Shown piece by piece: positions 53,136 through 61,455 of a stretch of 64,000 bases of DNA. The DNA lies in assembly GCF_004115975.1 (NCBI RefSeq), contig NZ_SDDZ01000007.1:62001-126000 (forward strand), in the 5' to 3' direction. Below the pieces are notes generated by a model. That model saw only the letters and a list, made by a program, of their open reading frames with translations. It was not told where the DNA came from and made no database searches. A program made the position numbers and the translations under genes. Every line of letters starts with the position of its first letter. Position 1 is the first letter of the stretch. The stretch comes from Gelidibacter gilvus (lineage in GTDB: Bacteria > Bacteroidota > Bacteroidia > Flavobacteriales > Flavobacteriaceae).

Positions 53136-54464
53136 TTAGTAGCCAGGATTTTGTGTCATTCCTGGGTGTTTATTGGTTTGGATTTCATCAGATGGAATTG
53201 GAAACAAGGTTTGGTTAACATTGTTTACATTTGGCAAAACAGCAATTGCTCTTCCTGTTCTTACCAGATCAAACCATCTGTGGCCTTCAAAAGCAAATTC
53301 TATTCGTCTTTCCTTTTCAATGATTCTCTGTAATTGAGCTACAGAAGATTCTGAAGTGGGCAATAATTGTGCTCTCAATCTAATCTTGTTGATATCACTT
53401 TGGATCGCGGCTATATTCGGTGCCGTCTTGTTCGCTTCAGCTTCTGCCCTGATCAAATACACATCTGCCAATCTTAAGACGATGACATTATCGGCGCCAA
53501 GGCTTAAATCGTCATATTTAATGGCATAAGCACTTGTTCCTGCAAAAGCGATGCTTGCCGCATAGCGTGAATCTCCAGTTTCGTAAGCTGCAAGTAAATT
53601 TGCCGATGGTTCTACTTCCCTTCTTCCGTTTAGAGAGGTCGGGAAATTATATTCTGCAATCCTGTTGCGTTCGGTTTGCGAAAAATAGATCTCAAAAATG
53701 GATTCTGAAGATTGGTCTGCCGCAAAAACATCCGCATAATTACCCAATAAGGTATAACCGCCATTATCAATGACATCCGTAGCTAAGGTTACGGCTTGAG
53801 CGTAATCGCCTTTATACAAGAACACCCGTGCCAATAAGGCCTTTGCTGCGTATTTAGAAGTTCTTATTTTATTACCAGATGCTGATAGATTATCTGATGC
53901 AAACACTAAATCATTAATGATTTGGCTATACACTTGGTCTACCGGATCTCTTGGCGCATCTAAATTGCCCACTCCTACTGTTGGCATTACTTTAATAGGA
54001 ACGGCGCCAAAATAATTCAGTAAATTGAAATGGTTAAGCGCTCTAATAAAATAAAGTTCACCTAAAGCGGCATTCTTTTCGGCATCGGTCATATTCTCAA
54101 TACCTGGAACTTTAGCTATGACGTTGTTGGCAACGTTGATGCCACCGTACATAATATTCCACATCCCTCCAACGGATCCGTTTTCAGGAAGAATATTATT
54201 GTTGGCAATCTCTCTGTATTCACTGGCGGTTGCACCAATGGGATGGGATAAATTATCGGCGGCTAAATCAGGAAAAATCACATTTGATCTTCCATAATAA
54301 CTAAAAGCCTGAAAATAAGAATAGGCTCCTAAAATGCCTTTGTTAACATCCTCTTTATTTTTAAATGCTGTACTTGCTTCAATAGAGCTTTTTGGTTCCA
54401 CCTCCAAAACATCACAGGACCATACCGCTATCATAACAAAAATCAATAAAATACTCTTTTTCAT
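53136..54464 (-). CDS. SusD/RagB-family lipoprotein of the cyanophycinase operon
   Basis: A 442-residue SusD homologue with lipobox AVWSC. It has the N-terminal TPR-like segment (LGELYFIRALNHFNLLNYFG), the C-terminal family block RRIEFAFEGHRWFDLVRTG and the ending MTQNPGY. It is shorter than the fucose SusD (586), mostly through a compact binding region. As lid of the SusC at 54469 it should bind whatever this system imports; the enzymes that follow point to a peptide polymer rather than a glycan. Confidence 0.95.
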   Translation of the reverse strand: MKKSILLIFVMIAVWSCDVLEVEPKSSIEASTAFKNKEDVNKGILGAYSYFQAFSYYGRSNVIFPDLAADNLSHPIGATASEYREIANNNILPENGSVGGMWNIMYGGINVANNVIAKVPGIENMTDAEKNAALGELYFIRALNHFNLLNYFGAVPIKVMPTVGVGNLDAPRDPVDQVYSQIINDLVFASDNLSASGNKIRTSKYAAKALLARVFLYKGDYAQAVTLATDVIDNGGYTLLGNYADVFAADQSSESIFEIYFSQTERNRIAEYNFPTSLNGRREVEPSANLLAAYETGDSRYAASIAFAGTSAYAIKYDDLSLGADNVIVLRLADVYLIRAEAEANKTAPNIAAIQSDINKIRLRAQLLPTSESSVAQLQRIIEKERRIEFAFEGHRWFDLVRTGRAIAVLPNVNNVNQTLFPIPSDEIQTNKHPGMTQNPGY

Positions 54465-54468
54465 CTTT

Positions 54469-57400
54469 TTAAAGTTTTAAGTTAATTCCTAAGGTGAATG
54501 TTTGTGCTTGTGGATAGGTAAAGAAATCAGTTCCAATAACCGAATTGTCATCACCTCGATAATTAACCTCAGGATCCAAACCTGTATAATTTGTAAATGT
54601 GAATAGGTTTTGGGCGCTTAAATACACGCGGATAGAGCTAAAGAATGTTTTTCTCAACATGTCAGCGTCCAACGAATACCCTAAAGTGACATTTTTAAAC
54701 CTCAAATAAGAACCATCTTCAATAAACCTTGAAGACACCCTTTTGTTTTGTGCTGCTTTTACAGGATCTGTCGTAGCTCTCGGAATATCTGTAATATCTC
54801 CTGGCTGTTTCCATCTTCTTAAAATTGCGGTGGTTTGGTTATCGCCACCTTGAAGGGATTCCAAAAACAATCGGGATCCATTAAAAACATCATTGCCTTG
54901 TGAACCTTGTAAAAAGATGCTTAAGTCAAAGCCTTTGTAAGAAAAATTATTGGTCAATCCGTAAATAAAATCTGGATGCGGATTACCAACGATGGTTCTG
55001 TCTTCGGAAGTGATAACGCCATCAAAATTGGTATCGGCATAAACTATATCTCCTGTGGACGGGTCAACGCCCAGCGATTTATAACTGTAGAAAATTCCAA
55101 TAGGTTGACCTTCCATAATTCGGTTCCCACCTCTTCCAATATCATCAATGGGTTGTCCGTTATAAAGTTCCAATACTTTATTTCGGTTTCCAGAAATATT
55201 GAATTGTGTGTTCCAAGTGAAATCGCCAACAAAGTTTCGAGTCTCTAAAGTCAATTCGACGCCTTTATTCTCAACGCTTCCTACGTTTTCAGTAATTGAC
55301 GAAAAGCCGGAGGTTGGTGGCAAGGGTCTGCTCAACAATAAATCTTTGGTCTGCTTATTATAATAATCTCCGGTAAGCATTAAACGATCATTGAACAAGC
55401 CCAAGTTGAAACCGACGTTAAATTGCGCCGTACTTTCCCACTTTAAGTCTGGGTTGGGGATATTGCTTGGATAAATTCCTGACATACCGCCATAAACTGT
55501 CGTACTGTAGAGTTCAGAAAACAAGAACGGACTGATATCGTCATTCCCTGTTAGACCATAACTCACACGAAATTTCAAGTCGGAAAACGTATTTGAGTCT
55601 TTTATAAAATCTTCCTCAATAACACGCCACGCTACGGAAGCTGCAGGGAAAAATCCTGTTCTGTTGTTTTCTCCAAATTTGGTGGATGTATCAAATCGTC
55701 CAGTGAATGTTGCGATATACTTATCGTCAAAATTATAATTTAAACGTCCAAAATAGGAACGTAACCCAGATTCGGTAGCACCAGAACTCGCAGAAACAAT
55801 CGTCGCCGCAGAATTGAGATATTCTAAACTGTCATCGGCAAAATCCTGTCCTCTAATATAAGAGGAGGTTCTTTCATAACTTTCAAAACTGTAGCCCAAT
55901 AAAGCATCCAATTTATGTTTTCCTAAACTCTTATTATAGGATAAAAGGTTATTGGAAACGATGTTAGTCACGTTGCTATAGGTTTCAAACCCAAGCCCGT
56001 TGTATTTTGCACCTTGAACAGTTTTGGTCGATTCGTAAGAATGCTCTCTAAAGTTCATGAAATCCACACCCCATTTGGTGGAAAACTTAAGGTTATCAAT
56101 AATTTTCCAATCCAAATAAAAGTTAGAGTTGGTTCTATAAGAATAATTGACTGCAATAGCTTCATTTGCGATAGACAGTGCATTCGCATAAGGTCCCGAC
56201 TGATTATATGATCCATCTTCATTAAACACTGGAAAAATTGCCGGTGTTGAAATCCCATTCGGTAAAGGTCCGTGAAGCGTTTGATCACTTTCAACCCTGT
56301 TAGTCACAGCATAAGTCAATCCGATGCTGGTACCAATAGTTATTTTATCAGAAAGTTGATGGTCAATATTGGCACGTGCATTTAATCGGCGATAATCCGT
56401 GCCAATCAAGATTCCTTCTTGGTCGAATAATGTTCCACTGAGAAAAAACTTGGTCTTTTCTGAACCTCCAGTTGTAGAAACTTCGTAACTACTGATTGGA
56501 GCCGTTCTAAAAATAACATCTTGCCAATTGGTATCCACCGTGATATTGTCCATTTGTTCTTGTGTGAAAACCGTCGTTCCAGTCAGATCATTTCTATATT
56601 CCATCCACTGTCTGGAGTTCAACATATCCAATTTATTCCAAGCGCGTTGCATCCCAGAATACACGTTAACATTAACAACCGATTGTTGCGCTTTACCGCG
56701 TTTGGTCGTAATCAATACAATCCCGTTAGAAGCCCTAGCGCCATAAATTGCAGTTGCCGAGGCATCTTTCAAAATACTGATGGAAGCAATCTCACTAGGG
56801 TTTAAATCTGATAAGGCACTAGACCCTTGACCAGAATAACTTAACTGACCGTAATCTCCCATAGTTACAGGAATACCATCAATAATATAAAGCGGTTGGC
56901 TAGAACCACTAATGGAAGTTAATCCACGAATCCGCACAGACATTTCACCACCTGGCGTTCCTGAGTTTTGCATCACCTGAACGCCAGAAGACTGCCCTTG
57001 AAGAATACCATCAACCGTTGACACTGGCAAATCCTCAATTTGTTTTGAGCTGATTGAGGTAACGGCATCACTGATTAATGACTTGCGCTCGGTACCATAT
57101 CCAATGACGACAATTTCCTCTAAAGCCATACTATCCGAAACCATGGTCACATTCACCGTAGAAAGACCTACAATAGAGACTTCCTGAGTAACAAAACCCA
57201 AATAAGAAATGACAAGAGTCGTGGCATTTTCTGGAACGGACATTTCAAAATTCCCGTCAAAATCTGTAGTCACTCCCCTGTTGGTCCCTTTAATCTGGAC
57301 AGTAGCACCCAATAATGGCACTCCGGTGTCGTCAAAAACAGTTCCTTTTATTGGACGGTCTTGTTGGTTTTGGCCAGTTGATTGGATAACTTCTGCACTC

Positions 57401-57762
57401 ACATCCTTTTTAATGACCACCTGCCTAACGTCTATGTTGTAGCTCAGATCGGTGTTTTTTAAAGCAGCATCCAAAATAGTGGCAACAGTAGCATTTTTCA
57501 GCTTTAGGGATACTTTATGCTTTAAAACATCATCTTTATAGAAGAATAGAAATTCACTTTTATTTTGAATTTCTTTAAATAATTCTTCCAAGGAAACATT
57601 TTTTACGTTGATATCCATCTTGGTCTGCGCTTCTGAGAAATTCGCAAAAGCAGAACTCAAGCCAAGGGTCATTAGTAATAGGAAAACTCGCATCATATGT
57701 ACCAAATAGTATCTAAAAGATTTTATCCTTTTAAAAGAATAAAGGTTCTCATTTTTATTCAT
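54469..57762 (-). CDS. SusC-family TonB-dependent transporter with STN signalling domain
   Basis: A 1097-residue protein. After the signal peptide comes an STN domain (residues about 45-125, INVKNVSLEELFKEIQNKS), then a carboxypeptidase-regulatory-like domain (IKGTVFDDTGVPLLGATVQI), the signature VVIGYGTERKSLISDAV, the plug (PLYIIDGIPVTMGDYGQL, LKDASATAIYGARASNGIV) and the barrel. The STN domain contacts FecR-type anti-sigma factors, and such a pair is encoded directly upstream, so substrate binding would switch on its own operon. It heads the operon susC-susD-two lipoproteins-cyanophycinase-M20-cyanophycinase. An antisense RNA is predicted opposite its leader. Confidence 0.95.
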   Translation of the reverse strand: MNKNENLYSFKRIKSFRYYLVHMMRVFLLLMTLGLSSAFANFSEAQTKMDINVKNVSLEELFKEIQNKSEFLFFYKDDVLKHKVSLKLKNATVATILDAALKNTDLSYNIDVRQVVIKKDVSAEVIQSTGQNQQDRPIKGTVFDDTGVPLLGATVQIKGTNRGVTTDFDGNFEMSVPENATTLVISYLGFVTQEVSIVGLSTVNVTMVSDSMALEEIVVIGYGTERKSLISDAVTSISSKQIEDLPVSTVDGILQGQSSGVQVMQNSGTPGGEMSVRIRGLTSISGSSQPLYIIDGIPVTMGDYGQLSYSGQGSSALSDLNPSEIASISILKDASATAIYGARASNGIVLITTKRGKAQQSVVNVNVYSGMQRAWNKLDMLNSRQWMEYRNDLTGTTVFTQEQMDNITVDTNWQDVIFRTAPISSYEVSTTGGSEKTKFFLSGTLFDQEGILIGTDYRRLNARANIDHQLSDKITIGTSIGLTYAVTNRVESDQTLHGPLPNGISTPAIFPVFNEDGSYNQSGPYANALSIANEAIAVNYSYRTNSNFYLDWKIIDNLKFSTKWGVDFMNFREHSYESTKTVQGAKYNGLGFETYSNVTNIVSNNLLSYNKSLGKHKLDALLGYSFESYERTSSYIRGQDFADDSLEYLNSAATIVSASSGATESGLRSYFGRLNYNFDDKYIATFTGRFDTSTKFGENNRTGFFPAASVAWRVIEEDFIKDSNTFSDLKFRVSYGLTGNDDISPFLFSELYSTTVYGGMSGIYPSNIPNPDLKWESTAQFNVGFNLGLFNDRLMLTGDYYNKQTKDLLLSRPLPPTSGFSSITENVGSVENKGVELTLETRNFVGDFTWNTQFNISGNRNKVLELYNGQPIDDIGRGGNRIMEGQPIGIFYSYKSLGVDPSTGDIVYADTNFDGVITSEDRTIVGNPHPDFIYGLTNNFSYKGFDLSIFLQGSQGNDVFNGSRLFLESLQGGDNQTTAILRRWKQPGDITDIPRATTDPVKAAQNKRVSSRFIEDGSYLRFKNVTLGYSLDADMLRKTFFSSIRVYLSAQNLFTFTNYTGLDPEVNYRGDDNSVIGTDFFTYPQAQTFTLGINLKL

Positions 57763-57769
57763 AATTTTG
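57762..57769 (+). promoter_or_regulatory. -7 box of a predicted antisense RNA
   Basis: TAATTTTG fits TAnnTTTG on the plus strand, opposite the susC start. No clear TTTG -33 box lies 19-23 bases upstream, which weakens the call. Start of transcription would be near 57776. Confidence 0.35.
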
Positions 57770-57775
57770 TTTTAG

Positions 57776-57852
57776 TGGTTAATATTGCTGATTTACAGTG
57801 GTGTTGATTTTTTACGGCTAGAGGGTGTTGGCGCATCTTCTAGCTTTTTTTT
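57776..57852 (+). ncRNA. Predicted cis-antisense RNA against the susC leader
   Basis: On the plus strand a -7-like box (57762-57769) is followed about 50 bases later by a hairpin (arms 57817-57827 and 57834-57844; 11 pairs including two G-U, 6-base loop) and eight T (57845-57852). The predicted transcript is about 77 nt and antisense to the leader just upstream of the susC start codon. The G-U pairs form only in the plus-strand RNA, so the hairpin is best in this direction, and no plus-strand gene lies before it. Bacteroides has a known class of antisense RNAs of similar size at this position in sigma/FecR-controlled loci (DonS type). Confidence 0.45.
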
Positions 57853-57885
57853 AATGAAATTTTCTGTTTAATGGTGTTCTAGTTT

Positions 57886-58947
57886 TTAGTTAATGATTAG
57901 TTGATTGTCTTGAGTTAAATGATATTCAAATTCTGAAGATTCAGTAGATTTAATAGTTTGCATGACATGTTCAATAGTTTCCTTGACATCCAAATATCCT
58001 GAGAAGGTTTCGTTCGCCAAGTTGTCATTATTGATGATGATTTCTACATTATAATATCGTGAGATTTTTTTCATGATGGATTTTAGCGAGTCGTTTTTGA
58101 AGATAAAAATACCATCTCGCCATGAAAAATAAGGTTCAGTAGCGACTGATTGGGTTTTGACCGCTCTGTCATCCTTATCAAAAGTAGCCAAAGTTCCTGG
58201 AGTGATTTTGATGTGCTTTTGGGAATTGAAAAGCTTATTTTCTGTCACATTAATTTGAATACTTCCACTTTGTAACACGGTATAGATGGCCTGGTCGTCA
58301 TTGTAATTGCTCACATTAAAGATAGTTCCCAATACTTCAATTTCATGATGTTCAGATTTGACCATAAAAGGCTGCTTCTGACGGTGAGCCACTTCAAAAA
58401 TAGCTTCTCCTTGAAGATATACTTCTCTTTTATCTTCTGAAAACTGCGCTGGAAATATCAATTTCGAACCTGAGTTCAACCAAACTTTACTTCCATCTGA
58501 AAGTACGATTTCTGAACGTTTTCCGAACGGCACAATTAGGGTGTTAAAAACCGGTTGGTTTTTATGTGATGTTTTTTGGTTTATAGAATTCTCGTTCCCA
58601 ATCTGCACTTCCTCTCCAGTACTAGAATAACTGATGGCCGAATGGTCTTCAGTTATCTCAATATTTTGATCATCACTGAGTACAAGTTGTACTTTACCTG
58701 ATGATTCCAAGTCTTTTACTGTTTTGGCAAAGACTTCAATGGGTGAAGGATGAGATGTTGGCGCATTGAAAATTCCTATGGAAAGAAAAATTACAACGAC
58801 AGCTACGCTAACTCCAATTCCATATTTCAATAATCTCTTACGTTTTATGTAACCGTACACAGAATTTGAGATGCGCTGTTTTAATTGCGCCTTCTCCTCT
58901 TTTGAAAGATGTTTAAAATTTATATTTTTCTGAAAATTATTATCCAT
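57886..58947 (-). CDS. FecR-family anti-sigma factor
   Basis: A 353-residue single-pass inner-membrane protein: an N-terminal cytoplasmic part of about 40 residues, a membrane segment (GIGVSVAVVVIFLSIGIF), the FecR domain (VPFGKRSEIVLSDGSKVWLN, then GEAIFEVAH and EVLGTIFNVSNY) and a C-terminal DUF4974-type domain (KNDSLKSIMKKISRYYNVEI). It holds the ECF sigma factor until the STN domain of the SusC signals. The gene lies between the sigma gene and susC on the same strand. Confidence 0.95.
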   Translation of the reverse strand: MDNNFQKNINFKHLSKEEKAQLKQRISNSVYGYIKRKRLLKYGIGVSVAVVVIFLSIGIFNAPTSHPSPIEVFAKTVKDLESSGKVQLVLSDDQNIEITEDHSAISYSSTGEEVQIGNENSINQKTSHKNQPVFNTLIVPFGKRSEIVLSDGSKVWLNSGSKLIFPAQFSEDKREVYLQGEAIFEVAHRQKQPFMVKSEHHEIEVLGTIFNVSNYNDDQAIYTVLQSGSIQINVTENKLFNSQKHIKITPGTLATFDKDDRAVKTQSVATEPYFSWRDGIFIFKNDSLKSIMKKISRYYNVEIIINNDNLANETFSGYLDVKETIEHVMQTIKSTESSEFEYHLTQDNQLIIN

Positions 58948-58992
58948 GACACTATCTAAACAGATTATAAAACACAGTTTTTTTAATGCATA

Positions 58993-59016
58993 ACATTAAA
59001 ACATACCGCGTCCTAT
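58993..59016 (-). promoter_or_regulatory. Element shared with the GH95 upstream region
   Basis: Plus-strand reading ACATTAAAA, then CGCGTCCTAT, 46-69 bases before the fecR start. It is nearly the same as 4009-4030 upstream of the GH95 gene. It could be a promoter or operator for fecR, which is 105 bases away from the sigma gene and so may be transcribed separately. Confidence 0.3.
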
Positions 59017-59052
59017 TAGTATAAGTCAGATAGTCTTAGTTTATAGACACTT

Positions 59053-59646
59053 TTAATGAAAAAAGTTATAAAAGAATGATAAAAAGAAAATTCCCAAGCT
59101 ATAAAGCTGCTTTCTCAAGATTTTGATCGCCCTATAAATAATGGTTCTAGAAGTTGCAACGGAAACATTCATAATGGCAGCAACATCTTCATAAGAATGC
59201 TCATGGGTAAACCTCAAAGACAAAGCTTTTCTTTGTTTCTTACTCAATAAGGTGATGGCCTTTGCCAATTTGTAAGCGCGATCGTTTTCAAATTCCTCGG
59301 CGCAAATACGGTCTTCAATAGAATTTTCACTTTGTTTATGATCCTCCTCTTGGCTATAAGGAACAAACGAACGGCTTTTGTTTTCAACTTTAAGAATGTT
59401 GTTTTTTAAAGATCTGAAGAGATAAAAAGTTACATTATCTGTGGCGGCAAGAGTTTTTCTGTATTTGTAAAGATTCAAGAACAGATCATGAATGGCATCC
59501 ATTACTTGGCTTTTATCGGAAGAAAACTGCATGCCATATGCAAACAATTCATCCACATAAATATCATAAAGATCACCCATAGCGCGAACATCACCATCCT
59601 TTAGCTTTGTCCATAAGACCAGTGTTCTATTTTTATGTCGCTCCAA
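59053..59646 (-). CDS. ECF-type RNA polymerase sigma factor
   Basis: A 197-residue sigma factor. Region 2 is recognisable (GDLYDIYVDELFAYGMQF, AIHDLFLNLYKYRKTLAAT, VTFYLFRSLKNNIL) and region 4 has the helix-turn-helix HEHSYEDVAAIMNVSVATSR. This is the type paired with FecR and SusC in Bacteroidota. The C-terminus ends in an unusual hydrophobic, Phe-rich tail (LGIFFLSFFYNFFH) that could contact the membrane or FecR. It probably directs RNA polymerase to the susC promoter. Confidence 0.93.
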   Translation of the reverse strand: MERHKNRTLVLWTKLKDGDVRAMGDLYDIYVDELFAYGMQFSSDKSQVMDAIHDLFLNLYKYRKTLAATDNVTFYLFRSLKNNILKVENKSRSFVPYSQEEDHKQSENSIEDRICAEEFENDRAYKLAKAITLLSKKQRKALSLRFTHEHSYEDVAAIMNVSVATSRTIIYRAIKILRKQLYSLGIFFLSFFYNFFH

Positions 59647-59680
59647 CTTTACAATCTACTGAAAATGAATAGTCTCTAAC

Positions 59681-59688
59681 CAAAACTA
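59681..59688 (-). promoter_or_regulatory. Possible -7 box for the sigma factor gene
   Basis: The minus strand reads TAGTTTTG, fitting TAnnTTTG, 35 bases before the sigma ATG. The nearest -33-like TTG is only 14 bases further up, closer than usual, so the call is tentative. The remaining bases to 59922 hold nothing recognised. Confidence 0.35.
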
Positions 59689-59922
59689 ATGACTCTATGA
59701 ATCAACCTTTTAAACCTATTTTACATGCCAATTAACAAGAAATCAGATCAGGCCGTTTAAAGAGAAATAAACCATAGCCTCTTATCAGGCTAAAGTATCC
59801 ATTTTTATATAAAAAACACGAAGAATGGGAGTAAAAATCAAATGCATCATACTCAAGTTAAGTGCATTCAGCGGAAGGAAGTAATGGGGATAGCCAATTA
59901 TTTAATTAGAAAGACACCCAAA

Positions 59923-60318
59923 TTAATTTGCCATTTCAATGGCACGGTCTTCAAAAAGCCATTGGGTCATGCCGCCTTTAAGGTCGTAGACTTTAACAAA
60001 TCCGGCGTCTATCAGTTTCTCAGCACAATCCGAGCTCCGCTTTCCTGAACGGCAATATATGATAACGGGTTTGGTTTTATCCAACTTCAAGATGTCTTCA
60101 TCAAATGTTGGCGAATAGAAATCAATGTTTTGTGAGTTTTTAATATAACCGTCCTCTCTTTCCTTGGCCGTTCTCACATCAACCAATTGGACATCTTCCA
60201 ACTCCATTAAAGAAAGCATTTCTTCAGCCGTAACTAAAGTAATCTCACCTTCAGTTTTATCCTTACAACCGACTAGGACGGTAAAAGCAATAATAAAAAT
60301 CAACAAAAAACGGTTCAT
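59923..60318 (-). CDS. Rhodanese-like lipoprotein
   Basis: A 131-residue lipoprotein (start chosen at MNRFLLIFIIAFTVLVGC; a longer frame to 60384 would add a non-signal N-terminus and overlap the next gene). The single rhodanese domain has LVDVRTAKEREDGYI and the active-site loop IIYCRSGKRSS with the catalytic Cys. Rhodanese domains move sulfur or act as persulfide carriers. The neighbour upstream is a second rhodanese without a signal, so one may act in the envelope and one in the cytoplasm. Confidence 0.88.
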   Translation of the reverse strand: MNRFLLIFIIAFTVLVGCKDKTEGEITLVTAEEMLSLMELEDVQLVDVRTAKEREDGYIKNSQNIDFYSPTFDEDILKLDKTKPVIIYCRSGKRSSDCAEKLIDAGFVKVYDLKGGMTQWLFEDRAIEMAN

Positions 60319-60359
60319 AATATGTGTATTAGCTTTCTTATAAAGGAAAAAATCAAGTT

Positions 60360-60671
60360 TTATTGTGTGGACGGTCCTTTCCATTCACTAAAACCTCCAA
60401 TTAAGTTATAGGCTTTTTTAAATCCCAAAGAATTCATTACTGAACACGCTTGACCACTTCTTCCCCCAGATCTGCAGTACACATAATAGCTTTTTTCTGG
60501 ATCGAGTTTTTTGATTTCATCGATAAACTCTTGACCCTTATGAATGTCCAAATGAATGGCTTCAGGAATGTATCCTTCGTCAACTTCATCTTGAGTTCTT
60601 ACGTCCAATACAATTGCGTCCTTATCATTCTCCAATTGAGATGCCCATTCTTGTTGCGTTAAATCTGCCAT
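60360..60671 (-). CDS. Rhodanese-like domain protein, cytoplasmic
   Basis: A 103-residue single-domain rhodanese starting at MADLTQQEW; the upstream part of the open frame overlaps a terminator and is not coding-like. It has IVLDVRTQDEVDEGYIP and the active-site loop YVYCRSGGRSGQA. It is separated by 41 bases from the lipoprotein rhodanese and probably transcribed with it. Confidence 0.88.
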   Translation of the reverse strand: MADLTQQEWASQLENDKDAIVLDVRTQDEVDEGYIPEAIHLDIHKGQEFIDEIKKLDPEKSYYVYCRSGGRSGQACSVMNSLGFKKAYNLIGGFSEWKGPSTQ

Positions 60672-60726
60672 AGAAACTATATTTAAAAGAACAAAATTAA
60701 CATTTCTTTGTGATATAGACGAAAAA

Positions 60727-60751
60727 AATCCGAAGTGTAATACCTCGGATT
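60727..60751 (-). terminator. Terminator behind the thioredoxin-fold gene
   Basis: AATCCGA (60727-60733) pairs with TCGGATT (60745-60751); on the minus strand a T-run follows. It starts 25 bases after the stop at 60776 and separates that gene from the rhodanese pair. Confidence 0.7.
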
Positions 60752-60775
60752 CGTTTTTTAACATTTGACTCTTAT

Positions 60776-61381
60776 TTAGAGTTTGATAGAACACCCAATG
60801 GCTCTCGTTTGAGGTTCCTTAATTTGCTGCCCAGACAAGAGTGCGTCTACTGCATTTTCAACATATTTGGATTTAACGGCGCTTGCATCTTGATAATTAT
60901 CATCAATAGCACCAATATATTTTACTTGATTTCCTTTACTGGTTTTCTGCAACACATACACTTCAGGCGTTTTGGTAGCTCCATACTGTGGAGAAATCTT
61001 TTGACCTTCATCCATCAAATAAGGAAACGTGAAGCCTTTTGACTTAGCTCTTTGAATCATGGCTTCCATATTATCTTGAGGTTGGACGTCAGGGTTATTT
61101 GGCATAATGGCAATCACAGGATAACCTTTGCCTTTGTATTTTTTATCAAGAGCTACAATTCTGTCTTCGTAGGCCACAGAATACGGGCAGGTATTACAAG
61201 TGAAAATGACAATAAATCCTTTGGCATCTTTATAATCAGACAAGGAGACCGAAGTACCGTCACTACTTTTTAGTTTGAAATCTGTGGCAATATCACCAAT
61301 CTTATAGCCACTGCTCACGGTTGTAAAAGCAGAGAGCATAACAATAGCAATGACTGCGAAAATTCCTTTTATATGTTTCAT
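60776..61381 (-). CDS. Secreted thioredoxin-fold protein (AhpC/TSA-like)
   Basis: A 201-residue protein with a signal peptide (IFAVIAIVMLSAFTTVSS). The thioredoxin-fold core follows: DFKLKSSDGTSVSLSDYK, the CxxC site in FTCNTCPYSVAYEDRIV, and YPVIAIMPNNPDVQPQDN. The placement of CxxC and the long insert resemble the thiol-peroxidase-like periplasmic proteins common in Bacteroidota. Probably an envelope redox protein. It has its own terminator. Confidence 0.85.
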   Translation of the reverse strand: MKHIKGIFAVIAIVMLSAFTTVSSGYKIGDIATDFKLKSSDGTSVSLSDYKDAKGFIVIFTCNTCPYSVAYEDRIVALDKKYKGKGYPVIAIMPNNPDVQPQDNMEAMIQRAKSKGFTFPYLMDEGQKISPQYGATKTPEVYVLQKTSKGNQVKYIGAIDDNYQDASAVKSKYVENAVDALLSGQQIKEPQTRAIGCSIKL

Positions 61382-61455
61382 ATTATTTTGAGATTATTAT
61401 TCCGTTCTATTATTGTCAAAAACTGTTCCACTCTTTTAAAGACAAATTGCGATTT

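Noticed and set aside
47158-57762. Cyanophycin synthesis in the same locus
   Set aside because: No CphA-like synthetase gene is seen; the enzymes and SusCD point to uptake and breakdown only.
60319-60384. N-terminal extension of the lipoprotein rhodanese
   Set aside because: It would bury the lipoprotein signal and overlap the neighbouring gene; start at 60318 preferred.
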